Origin: Rhynchonema sp. JSB1_4
Lineage: Eukaryota; Nematoda; Chromadorea; Monhysterida; Xyalidae
Assembly: GCA_030248065.1 (NCBI GenBank)
Contig: JASAMV010008391.1
Location: 21,039-85,038, forward strand
Length of the DNA stretch: 64,000 nt
Reading direction: 5' to 3'
Each line of letters opens with the position of its first letter. Position 1 is the first letter of the stretch. The notes beneath the pieces are model-generated. The model saw nothing but the letters and a program-made list of their open reading frames with translations, was not told where the DNA came from and did not search any database. Below are positions 30,101 to 41,035 of this stretch, in pieces. The position numbers and the translations under genes were made by a program.

Positions 30101-31413
30101 GTAAGCTCGGTGTAAACACGAAACATTGCCTGCTGTTAAAGGGGGCCTTTCGCATTTCAAACCCCCTTCAAACCTCGCATGTGTTTAGACAGTGGTCAAG
30201 GCGTCATAAAAGTCAAACACACCGGAGGTCTAACGTTCAGCATGCGGCCAGGAGATGCCCTTCAAGAGGAACATCCGGGAATAAAGTCAAATGTGGACCA
30301 GCCCAATTTCCACCTGCGCATTCAGGCAACTCGCCTGATGACAAGGGCGGTCAAGGCGCAGAATGTTTCGCAGGATATGTGCCCCTGCCTCACTATAGAA
30401 TTTTGCTTTTTTTATTTCGAATTGCAATGAATAGTTCATGTTTGGGTGCTAAATGTTTCAAGGTCTGCTTTTCACGCTGGAACAATTCGTTGAAATTCGA
30501 AATATAAAGAAAATCGAAATTCCATAGTTAGCGGTGTTGCAAAGTTTCATGCGAAATATTCATTCGCCTTGACACCTTTTTGATCAAGCAGTTTACCTCA
30601 ATGCGCAGGTATAAATTGGGCTAGTCCGCGGCACACTTTGTTCCCGGATGTTCCTCTTGAAGTGCATCTCCTGGTTGCGCATGCTGCAGATCTGCAGATT
30701 GGGTGCAAAATTTGAGAACGGTTTGAACTGTGAAAGGCCCCTTTAACGTGGAATGTTTCATATTTACACCGAGCTCACACCGACCTCGGTGACGTTTACA
30801 TTGTTTCGAACACACCACTCCCAGGCTGGCATCATAGTGAGTTGACCGGCAGAGTAATTTTCGTTCATTAAGAGTTGAGTGGTCCCGAAGTATAGCAGAA
30901 ATTCCCAACAGCTTTCAACATGAGACAGCCCAAATTATGATACTCACTTGCGACAGTTCCGATGATAACTACACCCCAAGTATAACCCTGCTAAACCCTC
31001 AGACAATTATGCGTCGGCACGGCGTCTCGTGGGACAAACGTGTAGACAAGAAAAAGAAGGACGTGTTCGGTAAAGAGCTGAAAGTGCCCACGAACTCACG
31101 GATTGGGGACGAAGTTTATGATTTCAAACCGTCCACACCGTTGCCAACGACGAAAGAGGATCGGGATCGCACACCGGTCGCTTGGTGATGTTTCATTTCA
31201 TTTTCAAGTATCAAGTAATTAGGCTTCGTGTCATGATAGGTACCTCGAGGTGACGATCGCACCCCTGAACCACAAAAGGAACGCGTGCCTGATGACCCTG
31301 CTGTGGATGATGCTGCTAACTCGACGAATAAGAAAAACAACACCAAAAATAGTGAAAACAAAAGTGACAACGCTTCTGGTGAAAAGAAAGGCTGTGCTTT
31401 GCAGTGATCATTC
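27135..31413 (+). CDS. CEP104-like jelly-roll domain protein with CaaX-like end
   Basis: Exons seen: 27135-27280, 27447-27538, 27612-27715, 27824-27946, 28015-28108, 28172-28277, 28354-28485, 28548-28665, 28723-28817, 28858-28963, 29271-29437 and 29838-30006, then an exon near 30930-31175 and a last one ending at 31413. The first five resemble the N-terminal jelly roll of centrosomal protein CEP104: FGRYPQEMILRM, IQQIAILAHHIYI, then KAVGLFVKFVFSRNYETPYN and QVGIFGVKLKG. Charged, coiled-coil-like regions follow (KKEKKRDRKKKLEEA). The last exon, read in its acidic frame, ends GEKKGCALQ, a possible prenylation signal. The phase between exon 12 and the 30.9 kb exon is unresolved, so an exon may be missing. 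CEP104 works at cilium and microtubule tips; that role is only inferred here. Confidence 0.65.
29425..29590 (+). repeat. About 84-bp tandem duplication spanning a splice donor
   Basis: GGGACCGACCAGGTATACAA and the following sequence recur in direct order about 84 bp later, nearly identical. The copied part includes the 5' splice site at 29437/29438, so two equivalent donors are available. Confidence 0.85.
30136..30746. mobile_element. TTAA-flanked foldback element (diverged)
   Basis: It starts TTAAAGGGGGCCTTTC and ends with the complement of TTAAAGGGGCCTTTC. Inner arms pair over the GAGGAACATCCGGGA region (about 30240-30340 with 30605-30690). Inverted similarity also continues outside, to about 30040 and 30815, through GTGTAAGCTCGGTGTAAA-like sequence. 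It lies in the last large intron of the CEP104-like gene. Confidence 0.6.
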
Positions 31414-32077
31414 ATTGTTCATGTGATAATGTATACTACAGTACATGTATGTTGTCTGATGCCAATGCGCATCCGAACTGTTATTCCCTAATCAAGTTTA
31501 TGCAAAATAAAGCAAAAAAATCGAGTAATTTACGTTTCATCATGAAAGAACATATCCGGTTCAAATGAATGCGTCTTGCCTCACGCAATCAATAAGGACC
31601 ACATTTTTTAAATTGAAATCACAACATGTCCGGTTGGGTGAGCTGAGCACCGTATAATAGCAGTGTGGTGCAAACACACTTCTGAGAACGGGCAACTTCT
31701 ACATATACGACTTTCACATCAGGTACACCAGCCAATACACGATGTTGAACGCAACGAACACAACGGGATACACCAATCGACCGAGTCGCATCACCCAAGT
31801 GGCTCTGTCAGGCGATTGGGATTGTTTTGGCAGATCGGTCAACAGAGTGCGCTGCTGCAAAAGGACACACGTGTGTTCGGACTGAAGTAGAACTGTCGAC
31901 TTGTGTCAAACGAAGATGCCTGTCCTGGTGATACGACCTGGACATTTTTTGCTGCCAAAGCATTCAAAAATAGTATTCGGTCTCACAGTCTTTTCTTCGC
32001 CTTCAGCGTCATCCGTGGTTCGTTGTCGTCGTGGCTCCCCCTTCATTTGTGACCCAACAACGACACAAACGGGTGCG
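31284..32077. repeat. Distal copy of a 0.79 kb tandem duplication
   Basis: Direct repeat of 32078-32875 with only a few differences. It contains the last part of the CEP104-like coding sequence and its 3' region on the plus strand. On the minus strand it holds an extra copy of the ion channel's last exon (31714-31854) and part of its M3-M4 loop exon. Confidence 0.9.
31714..31854 (-). pseudogene. Duplicated last exon (M4) of the ion channel
   Basis: 141 bp, open, same length as the proximal copy at 32508-32648. It encodes the M4 helix (GRLVYPVVFVAFNIVYWLVY) and stop. It lies downstream of the complete gene end, so it can be used only if the proximal terminal exon is skipped. The matching M3-M4 loop piece in this copy keeps the reading frame. 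Confidence 0.7.
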
Positions 32078-32875
32078 CGTGCCTGATGACCCTGCTGTGG
32101 ATGATGCTGCTAACTCGACGAATAAGAAAAACAACACCAAAAATAGTGAAAACAAAAGTGACAACGCTTCTGGTGAAAAGAAAGGCTGTGCTTTGCAGTG
32201 ATCATTCATTGTTCATGTGATAATGTATACTACAGTACATGTATGTTGTCTGATGCCAATGCGCATCCGAACTGTTATTCCCTAATCAAGTTTATGCAAA
32301 ATAAAGCAAAAAAATCGAGTAATTTACGTTTCATCATGAAAGAACATATCCGGTTCAAATGAATGCGTCTTGCCTCACGCAATCAATAAGGACCACATTT
32401 TTTAAATTGAAATCACAACATGTCCGGTTGGGTGAGCTGAGCACCGTATAATAGCAGTGTGGTGCAAACACACTTCTGAGAACGGGCAACTTCTACATAT
32501 ACGACTTTCACATCAGGTACACCAGCCAATACACGATGTTGAACGCAACGAACACAACGGGATACACCAATCGACCGAGTCGCATCACCCAAGTGGCTCT
32601 GTCAGGCGATTGGGATTGTTTTGGCAGATCGGTCAACAGAGTGCGCTGCTGCAAAGACACACGTGTGTGTTCGGGTTCGGACTGAAGTAGAACTGTCGAC
32701 TTGTGTCAAACGAAGATGTCTGTCCTGGTGATACGACCTGGACATTTTCTGCTGCCAAAGCATTCAAAAATAGTATTCGGTCTCACAGTCTTTTCTTCGC
32801 CTTCAGCGTCATCCGTGGGTCGTTGTCGAAGTGGGTCCCCCCTTCATTTGTGACCCAACAACGACACAAACGAGT
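32078..32875. repeat. Proximal copy of the 0.79 kb tandem duplication
   Basis: Nearly identical to 31284-32077. On its plus strand it carries a headless copy of the CEP104-like tail; on its minus strand, the channel's terminal exon as linked to the upstream exons. Confidence 0.9.
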
Positions 32876-35302
32876 GCAATGAATTCAGACAGCATGCACG
32901 TGCCAAGCCACACGTCACTGGCCTTCGTGTAGTTGACGGGCGGGAGGTGAAGCTGCTGGTTGAATGCGGTCGCCTGCGAAAATGGTGGGATCAAAGCTTT
33001 GTGATCGGTTCGCATTCTATGACAGCTTCCTGTGAAACATCACTTAGAGCGACATATATGCTGACGGTAATGTGTGCGTCTGCACTGCACCCAACAGGGA
33101 TGTTTTACTTGGGATCGCTTGTGTTTTCGGGTCACCCGCCAAGTGACCGGTGCATTTGCAGAGACGATGACCTGGTGCTCCGCCCAAATTGTGAAAATTG
33201 GTTGCTGTTATCAAGTAGTGACAATTGAATGGTGATTTTTATGTTTCACTGAGTGATCCAATGTATGCCACGTCCAACCATGGCAGCAGTTGCGATGAGT
33301 GTGCCCAATGCCATCAGACATGCAGCCGTAGTGTGTGCACGTGCATCAAGCCACAACGCCAACCACCCAATGACAACCAGCATCGCGCTTGGTGTGTACA
33401 TGTGCAATAATGGGGCACCAAGCTGACGACGCAACTCCATTATCATGAAGGCAGACGAATAGCAGCCTGAAACATTATGAAGCCTCGGCCCGGCCCTATA
33501 CTGCGGCCCGACCGGCGGTGCACCGGTTGATCGTCACAGTCTTATGGTTGTGGTCGTCTGATGAAAACTGCCGTTCAGGTGCTGTGGCACTCAACTTTGA
33601 AAGTTTAAGGCTCTTGTGAACGACAAATACCCGACGGCGTACCGGACGCGGTGCAAATCGTGCTTTGCGTCGTGTTCACGTTGTCCAGGCTGTAGCCAAT
33701 CAGCGTGGAGCTAAGTCCCGTTCGAAGCTAAATTATGAACATTCTAACGTTGTGCAATCGTTGAAGAAGTTAAATGAAATAAACGCACTTGAATGGCATT
33801 GCTCGTCTTCCATGCATATTCAATGTTGTTAGTTGTTTGTCCGTAACTCGACAACTCCAATTTTACCGTTTGTCTGTCATGCGGGTATCGGTGCAGATCC
33901 AATGGACATGATAGCACCAGGCTCAGACTGCAAGTTTTTAGACCATAATGCCGCAAATTACAGAAAGAATTAGTCACTGCAAACAACATCCAAGATTGAA
34001 ACATCACCCACCGCACACTGTGAAACACCATACCACTCGCATACACGCGAATCAGTTCGTTCTTCTCATAAACGTCGTGAGTCCGACCCTTTATGTCATT
34101 CTGTAACAATTCGGTGGTAATATGCATGTTTTTCATAGCTGGACAACTGTCAATCAAGTCAGTCCCTGTGTTCACCACACGGTTCTCAACTGATATTCTC
34201 AAGGAGAACGCGTTCTTTAGCTGTTTCAAAAAAGGGTTGTTGAGAATATTTTTAAACCGATTTCAATCAGCATTTGCTCCCGACAACTTTTATGCCGGTC
34301 GAATCAGAGCTGTCGCTGACCAAAATTCACAAAAATCACAAAAAGCAAAAACGAGGTCATCCTAAAAACTGGGTGGTGCGGTGTTGAATACGGGGGGATA
34401 ATCACGAAGCAACCAACCATAAAGAACGTATCCGGCATCCACACCCTGTTGCTATCATGCCCATGCGGCAGGGTCACATACGTCGGTACAATTGTGTCAT
34501 CGTTGCTGTAGTATGTGAGTCGCTCGTCCTGCCATTCTTGACGATAGGTGAGTTGCAGGTGACATTGCTGAAATGGGTTTGTGGCTGCGACGTTTCATTC
34601 AGATGATGCGCACAGCACCACATGCGTGATACACGTAAATGTGACAAATGTACTCACTCCGAATGTGGGTGGAATGCACTTTGTTGGAATGGCACCCTGA
34701 GTCGGGGTGGTCGAGGACAGGTTTGACTTGGAATTGGCATGAACAATGTTTTTGCGCACTGGCTGTGGGGCATGCACTCCTCTTAGACACACATGGCCAG
34801 CTGTAGCTCAGGTTTCACGGATTATATAAAAACATTTTGTGCCAATTCAATGTGAAACCCGTCCCCGACCACCATACCCGACCCGGATGCCAGCAAAGTA
34901 TGTACCGCCCTGTCTTTGAGTCGTATCACATTGTTGGGGATAGCAATTGAAATCAAATGCCACAATCATCATGCCCACGTGTTTGCTATTCTACAACTTG
35001 AAAGTTTGCTTCCGAAGTTTTAACTGACCATTTTTCTATCGTCAAGGCTCAACGAACGCAACATCACATTCACTGTGATCACGACTGGACCGTGCGTGCC
35101 TGTCGATGGTGTGCGACTTGTTTTTGTCGTGAAATGCCTAACTGCATAAAAAAGTACAGCTGCGGCACTCCCGTACCAGGTACGCTGGTGTTTGTGCCCT
35201 TTGGTCGCACACGTGCGTCGTAACGCGTTTGGTTGTCCTGCCCAGCAGTGAACAGTTTGTCCAACACTGCGATGTCTGACGATAGATCCGTCCAACACAA
35301 CA
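32508..35302 (-). CDS. Cys-loop-family ligand-gated ion channel subunit (N-terminus incomplete)
   Basis: Exons on the minus strand: 35177-35302, 35029-35099, 34418-34567, 34012-34100, 33789-33927, 33643-33727, 33279-33466, about 32787-32973, and 32508-32648. Clear landmarks are TYRQEWQDERL (loop D), VWMPDTFF (loop A), CPLDLHRYPHDRQT, then HMYTPSAMLVVIGW (M1), SDVWLGTCML (M3) and VAFNIVYWLVY (M4). The overall pattern is nearest the GABA/glycine-like branch. Oddities: the second cysteine of the signature loop is valine; M2 lacks the usual Pro-Ala-Arg entry; the M3-M4 loop exon has a one-base length change against its duplicate. The signal-peptide exon was not found. Function and selectivity are therefore uncertain. 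Confidence 0.85.
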
Positions 35303-36581
35303 CTGACCGACACCAAGGTGAGATTAGAATCAACCTGGGCGACAGGACGAACCCGTTTTATTTTGAGCAACCACATTTCTGCTCTGAAAATTAACTGGAA
35401 AACTCACCAAAACCACAGTCGTTGCATGATGTGGTGTGCGCTCACGGTTGCAAGCTTTATTCAGCGAATGGTTTTGACTCGTTGATGTTTGCTTGATCGC
35501 ACCAATGCTGTTCTGGCAGATATATTCTACTTTTGTGAATGCCACAATGTTCCTAGTTCGTAAACAGCAGTTTTGACTCAACTGCACAGCAGACCTTGAA
35601 ATAGACTGATACATCCCAAACCATAAAAAGCTGATCACATTAACTTTGATAAATTGAAATGACATTTAGTTTCACCATGTAACTTGTAACGCGACAGCAT
35701 ATGCGGCACGTTGCTCTGGCGATTCTAATCGGTGCACTCATGTTGTGCTCACCAATAAAAAACAAAATTACCCATGGTGGTTTCAGTTCCCAGACTTGTC
35801 CCGAGCCCTTTAATACGTGTCTGAGTTTGGGCAAAGCCGACGACGTGCGGCAATGACATTAGCATAAGTGGTTGATGATTGATTTGTGACAAGGTGCAAG
35901 TCAAAAAAGAAAAAATCGGGCTAAGTTTAATGTCGTCGAAATGTAAAACAAGCTAAAGCGGAAATGTTCCTTGCGTTTGCGTGAAGCCACGACTTGCGTC
36001 GACCACATTTGAAGTAGCCGTTGATCATGCATTTGGGACAAGATGCAAGCCAAAATAGAGAAAAATTTGGCGCAAACACTAAAATTCAAGCACTAAAATA
36101 TCATGCCAACAGCAACAACTATCAGGCAACTTTTGAGTTCGGATTGATTTCTCTGGATGCATCCGTGTATTGCACAGTGTCAGATGCTGGATGTCTTGGA
36201 GTGTCAACATGCGGGTCACTGGTGGCGCCGTCAAGATGGGAGAATTGGGTGGACCTGGAATCGGGATGATCAGTTTGAGCAATGGGTGAGGACCTGGGTT
36301 CGAGCCCCAGTCGAAGAAAGCCATTTTTGTTCACAAAGGATTTTGGAATGTACATGCGCTCCCCGTTATTATGATCAGTTTGATATGAGAGCAAAAACAT
36401 TAATGTTGCTAAAGAAGTGATAGATATCAAAATTTAGGTTCAGTCTGTTCTGGTCCCATCCCATCCACACAGAAAGCATTCTGTTCAGACGTGTTCTCTG
36501 CGCGCAGCGATTGGTTATCACTTATCGATGACTTTTTGATGTGGATAGATTCGTACAAAAGCTTGAAACCGCAATGGAACT
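35303..36581. other. Mostly intergenic; missing 5' exons of the channel may lie here
   Basis: No exon could be joined in phase to the channel's first recognised exon. A tRNA-like B-box hairpin (CTGGGTTCGAGCCCCAG) is at 36292-36308. Otherwise AT-rich, no clear feature. Confidence 0.35.
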
Positions 36582-37444
36582 TCAAACAAGCGAAACGGAC
36601 CTCCTTGCATTGTGCTGGTACTGCACAACCCTTGGACTCTGTCCACCACCCCCAACCCAGCCGGGCCCGTGTCGAATCAGTTGTAGTGCGTATGCGATCA
36701 ACGAGTAGATACCGTAGCCCAATGACAGCAGGACGAAAATGGCAGAAATGAAGAGAAACAGGCCGACAATCATAGCACAAAGTTGGGACACCCAACGGGC
36801 TGGATTGGATGCGGGACAATCGGATACGAGGCAATTGCCCGCAAATCTGGCTGCAAAGGAAGGGGCGCTCTGGGTGATGTTTTAACGCTTTGGTAAACAA
36901 AGCACGACAAAGAGATTTCAACTGTTATTTACTTTTCTCATACTCATGAAACACCAGTAGGCCTGTATCGGTAGTCACGCAACTCATCAGTTGTTACTTT
37001 CGGTCAGCAGAAGACTGCCCTGGAATGTTTCTTCAGGCGAGGCCTGAGCCCAAACAATGCTTGAGGTTGGTGCGAGTACCCCTGCACTCGGCTCTACTGA
37101 CAACGATTGGTTCACGTTGACCAAAGTGGTTGATGTCTTTTGCCATTGTGCGCTAATACGGTGTGCTTTTCTTGTTTCTGACACACACAAGTCGACTCAC
37201 ACTGGACGCAGCAATGTCCATAGACCATCGTTCTGCACTTGCAGCATCGCGTATTGATAATGGAATGCTGCGGACACTGCCAGTTCAATTCGTTCATCGT
37301 TTGATTCCAATTCTCAAAGTGTGACTGTTCGTTGTAGGAGAAATCGATGAGACTGTAGAACATGTAGGAAAGGATGGGCAGACAGACAAACGACGCAACG
37401 CTCGCGACGAAAAACGCAAAATTCGCGTTGTCGCGATGGGACAT
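36582..37444 (-). CDS. Putative two-pass membrane protein with Cys-rich ectodomain
   Basis: Exon 1 (from the ATG at 37444 to about 37190) encodes a short N-terminus, a hydrophobic segment (FAFFVASVASFVCLPILSYM), an N-glycosylation site in NWNQTM, and a Cys cluster (NTRCCKCRTMVYGHCCVQC). A later exon starting after the AG near 36863 encodes FAGNCLVSDCPASN and a second hydrophobic segment (AMIVGLFLFISAIFVLLSLG). A small middle exon near 37060-37150 is plausible but its ends are unsure. The topology (inside-out-inside with a disulphide-rich loop) recalls auxiliary channel subunits such as the TipE or BK-beta type, but I see no diagnostic motif. Confidence 0.45.
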
Positions 37445-37977
37445 CTTTCTAGATTTTCGGTTGTTGAAATTATTCCGATTTCGGTATTCACATTATATCG
37501 CAATTCAGTTAAAATGAAGCATTACTTCAAATTCCAACCAAATCAATTAGCTGTTGACACATGTGCAGCATCGCAGCCAACCGACGCTGTGCGAATAAAC
37601 CAAAGTGCCGAAAACTGTCATGGTAACCAGGCAACAAAGGTTCGTTCTGGTGTCGTCATAATGCTTTGGGTGTGAAAAATCAATCATGGACGTAGTGCGG
37701 CCGCCCTTGTTTGTTGTACTTATATTGCATGCTAATATCGGCATCGACTAACACTTGGTTCCATACCTGCCAAGGCGGCAACGGGTGTGATGTTTGCCAT
37801 TGGAACAGTACACTCAAAGCATCACCATAAAGTGCTTTCATTAGTCACTGATGTACCCCTTCTTGCATGACAAAAATGGTCTCTCACTCACGTGAAAATC
37901 ACGCTCTCAACAAGAAATGACAACAAAGTATGTACATGCTGGTACAATAACAACTGCAAAATGCATCCGCGAGTGTG

Positions 37978-40900
37978 TCACATGCGTTCAGCTGCACGCG
38001 ACGCCAGACTGCGCATGTTGCCATAGACCTTGGACGGGGGCGCACCTGGAAGATTCAAGAAAGGATTGAAGTTGAATAGAAAACGCTCGTTAAAGGGGGC
38101 GCGACATTATTATTTTTCACGATACACCGCCTGATTTTATGTCAGAAATTGAAAGACGACATCCGAAGGAACATGTCTTACAAAGACAACAACATTGACC
38201 CGCGCTGTTTTCAGCATGAAAATCACCCCCGAACGTCGAATGTCAGGAACAAAAGTCAGTTTGCTGTAGTCGCTTGGCCGCTTGAAGATTAGGCATCGAG
38301 CTCAAAAAATTATGATATGGACTCGGCGCTTATGTAATATTTGCGAAACATTTCAGCTGCCACAGAAATTGCAACGTCGACAGGTGCTTGGAGCTGGTTG
38401 CCGGAAAAATGTTTCGCAGATATTACATAAGCACCGAGTCCATATCAATTTTTTGAGCTCGATGCCTGATTTTCAAGCAGCCGAGCGACTACAGCAAACT
38501 GACTTTTGTTCCTGACATTCGATGTTCGGGGGTGATTTTCATGCTGAAAACAGCGCGGGTCAATGTTGTTGTCTTTGTAAGACATGTTCCTTCGGATGTC
38601 GTCTTTCAATTTCTGACATAAAATCAGGCGGTGCATCGTGAAAAATAATGATGTCGCGGCCCCTTTAATGCTTTACCAAATTTATGATGCACTAGTTTTA
38701 TGGTGGACATCTTTGTCATCGAGAAGACCCATTCAAAAAAAAGAGATTCTTGTTCGAATAGAAAAGAAGATGGAAGCTGTCCACGACGTTAGCTGTTACT
38801 GGTGGCCATAGAAAACATCTGAACAGACATTTTCGTCCCAGACGCAAGCGAACAAACGACTGCCGAAGCAAATAATTTTCTACATGTCTATTTTCTTCAG
38901 TTTCACAGTTGCAATTTCAACACAAGCAGTAGCAAGTTGTAGAAGTTTTGCTTCTCATTCAAGCATGAAACATCAATATTGAAGTTGTCCAGTACGGCAT
39001 TCAAAAAAAGTTCAACCATTCAAGCAACGTATCTGGCATGTCGGTAGAACATCGCTGAGCTACGTGAAACTAAAAAACGATGAGCTCATTTGACTAAACC
39101 ATGAGACTAGACAGACAGGATTAATTCTAGTTTTGAACCAGATTCAGCTAAAAAATGTCCAGCGAAAAATAGCAATCAAAATCAAAACATTGAAAGCATT
39201 ACCCATAATCAGGCTGCACACGGCGTTCCTGGCCACTCTGCAGTTCTGAAACGATCCCAATATGCTGATCTTGCTATCGGCGAGCACAATACGCGTTTTG
39301 GTGACGTTTTCGATGGTGAACTTGGTGCGACCGTCTTTGCCCGCAATTCGGCCGATCGCTCGCGATAGGTGCTCGCCTTTCAGGGGTTTCACTGCAAAAT
39401 CAGGGTCGATTTGGTATGTGTGATGACGACAGTGGGTGGGAATGATGATGACAATGGTGTATTACGTTCTGGAAGCTTTTAATTATCGAGTCACAACAAG
39501 ATTCGCAACGGAGCATGATAACAAGTCCGGCAGAGCACCAGTGGGCCATGTTGGACGCCATGGTGAAATCTAAGAGAATTGATCACAAACACATAAATAC
39601 GCCACAATAATTAACCGTCATTGATCTCAAATGTTTCAATAAACAGATCGTCCAATCGAAGCAACGCCAACGCATCCTGAAAATGTGAAAATGTCGAATT
39701 TCTGCGATAAGCCAGCGCGTCTCACGTTTGACTACACACTTGTTTTATCGACACACGAAAGGTAAGCCAGGGCAAAGACCGCCGATTGCTGACGGCTCGT
39801 AATAAGCTAAGGTTCAGCAACAAAAAAAACGACAAACCCAAACCCACATCGACATCAAATCCGAGCACAAACGCTTTCACAAAGTCAGCGCCTTTCTGCA
39901 GATTGGCGACGTCGTGTGTTTTGTCGGATTGTCTCAGCTCAACACATCTTGTCTTCAGATTGAATCGGATCTGTAGATTCAGATGTTGCACAATCGGAGT
40001 GAAGATTTTCAGCCAATTCTGTTTCAGCGGTGCGTAGCGATGCGTGGGCACCGGGATCTTTCGTTGTTCACTCGGCTGAAAAAAAATGGCTGCATTTTAC
40101 GAATAAGATGGAATTATTGAGATGATTTTCTCATTCAATTTTTTGAAGATTGAAGATTCAATTTTTTCTGGTTTTACGTCAATTTATCAATCACTTGAAT
40201 TTTTCAGATTAGCACGGCATCGTCATTCTCAAGTGAAACAACGAGAACACATCCGAATGTATAACACTGCAGCTATTTTTGCAATTATGGTGTTCCAACG
40301 TCGTTTTCATCCACAAACGATCATGAAATCGATTTTTTTCTTCAAGCTAGTTGCCTGGTCGCTCAAAAACATCGATCAGCATTGTGGTACACGATACATC
40401 AGTTGAACAAAAAGCCAACCCCACTAACATCAACAAACGCCTTTTTCGCCCTCACAACACTGCTGGTGGTGGACACCGCGTCCATCGATTCGTCTGCTTT
40501 TCGTTTGCGCGACTTTTTCGACGTGACAACCTTGAATTCCTCCTCTTTTGGCGTGCCATCTTTCTGGTGGTTTTTGGCCGTCGAACGGGTGATTCTCTGC
40601 AGTACGCAGTCTACCCCGTTTAGTCACACGATCGGGGACCATAAAGAAAATCCATCATTGTGACATACCAGTGGAGTGTGGCTAACTTGTGGTATAATTA
40701 CCCGTTGCCCTCTCTCACTAGCTTGCACTTTTGTGCGCAGCAGTGGTTTTACTTGGGCAATAAGATCTGCTCTACGCCATTTTTGGAGCTCAGTGGGCCA
40801 GAGGTGTTCGCACCGACTAGACCTGGTACCTCGAAAACTGGCCGAAACGAGCAAACCTCACAGTTATTCAGTTTGGTGTTTAGGACCACGGGAATTTGCA

Positions 40901-41035
40901 TCACAATTGAGTGCTGAAACATAATTTCAAATAACCCCAGTGTCTTGCCTCTGACACGGTCGCGTTGGTCGAGTCATCCAACAACGGAGGCAGATCGTCG
41001 TCATCAGCTATCTGCTCAATCGGAAGATCGTCCAT
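37978..41035 (-). CDS. PNO1: PNO1, KH-domain ribosome assembly factor
   Basis: Six exons on the minus strand: 40949-41035, 40429-40596, 39848-40075, 39616-39676, 39203-39391 and 37978-38045, in consistent phase, 266 residues (human 252). Conserved blocks are [65 protein letters not shown] (the GxxG-type KH loop) and [18 protein letters not shown]1/Dim2 binds 18S rRNA with NOB1 during 40S subunit maturation in the nucleolus and cytoplasm. The basic, acidic-started N-terminus is poorly conserved, as usual. Intron 1 seems to use a GC donor (GAG|GCAAGA) and contains an SL1-like repeat copy. Intron 5 contains a perfect-looking foldback element. Confidence 0.95.
38090..38668. mobile_element. TTAA-flanked foldback MITE
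   Basis: 579 bp. TTAA on both sides, then AGGGGGCGCGACAT / complement of AGGGGCCGCGACAT. Arms of about 265 bp are nearly perfectly complementary around a loop of about 50 nt. It lies in intron 5 of PNO1, so the pre-mRNA would fold into a long dsRNA hairpin. TTAA targets suggest a piggyBac-like mobiliser; the ends alone do not prove it. Confidence 0.8.
40678..40865 (+). repeat. Dispersed intronic repeat copy 2 (SL1-like)
   Basis: Strongly similar to 3838-4045. The SL1-like part reads GGTATAATTACCC (12 of 13). It ends close to ACGAGCAAACCTCACAG. It lies in intron 1 of PNO1, antisense to the gene. Confidence 0.55.

Noticed and set aside
34595..34792. Possible channel exon ending in a good GTGAGT donor
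   Set aside because: The exons on both sides join in phase without it and restore the conserved loop D region, so it is more likely intronic.
36292..36308. A functional tRNA gene
   Set aside because: Only the T arm is present; no pairing 5' acceptor strand or anticodon arm was found upstream.
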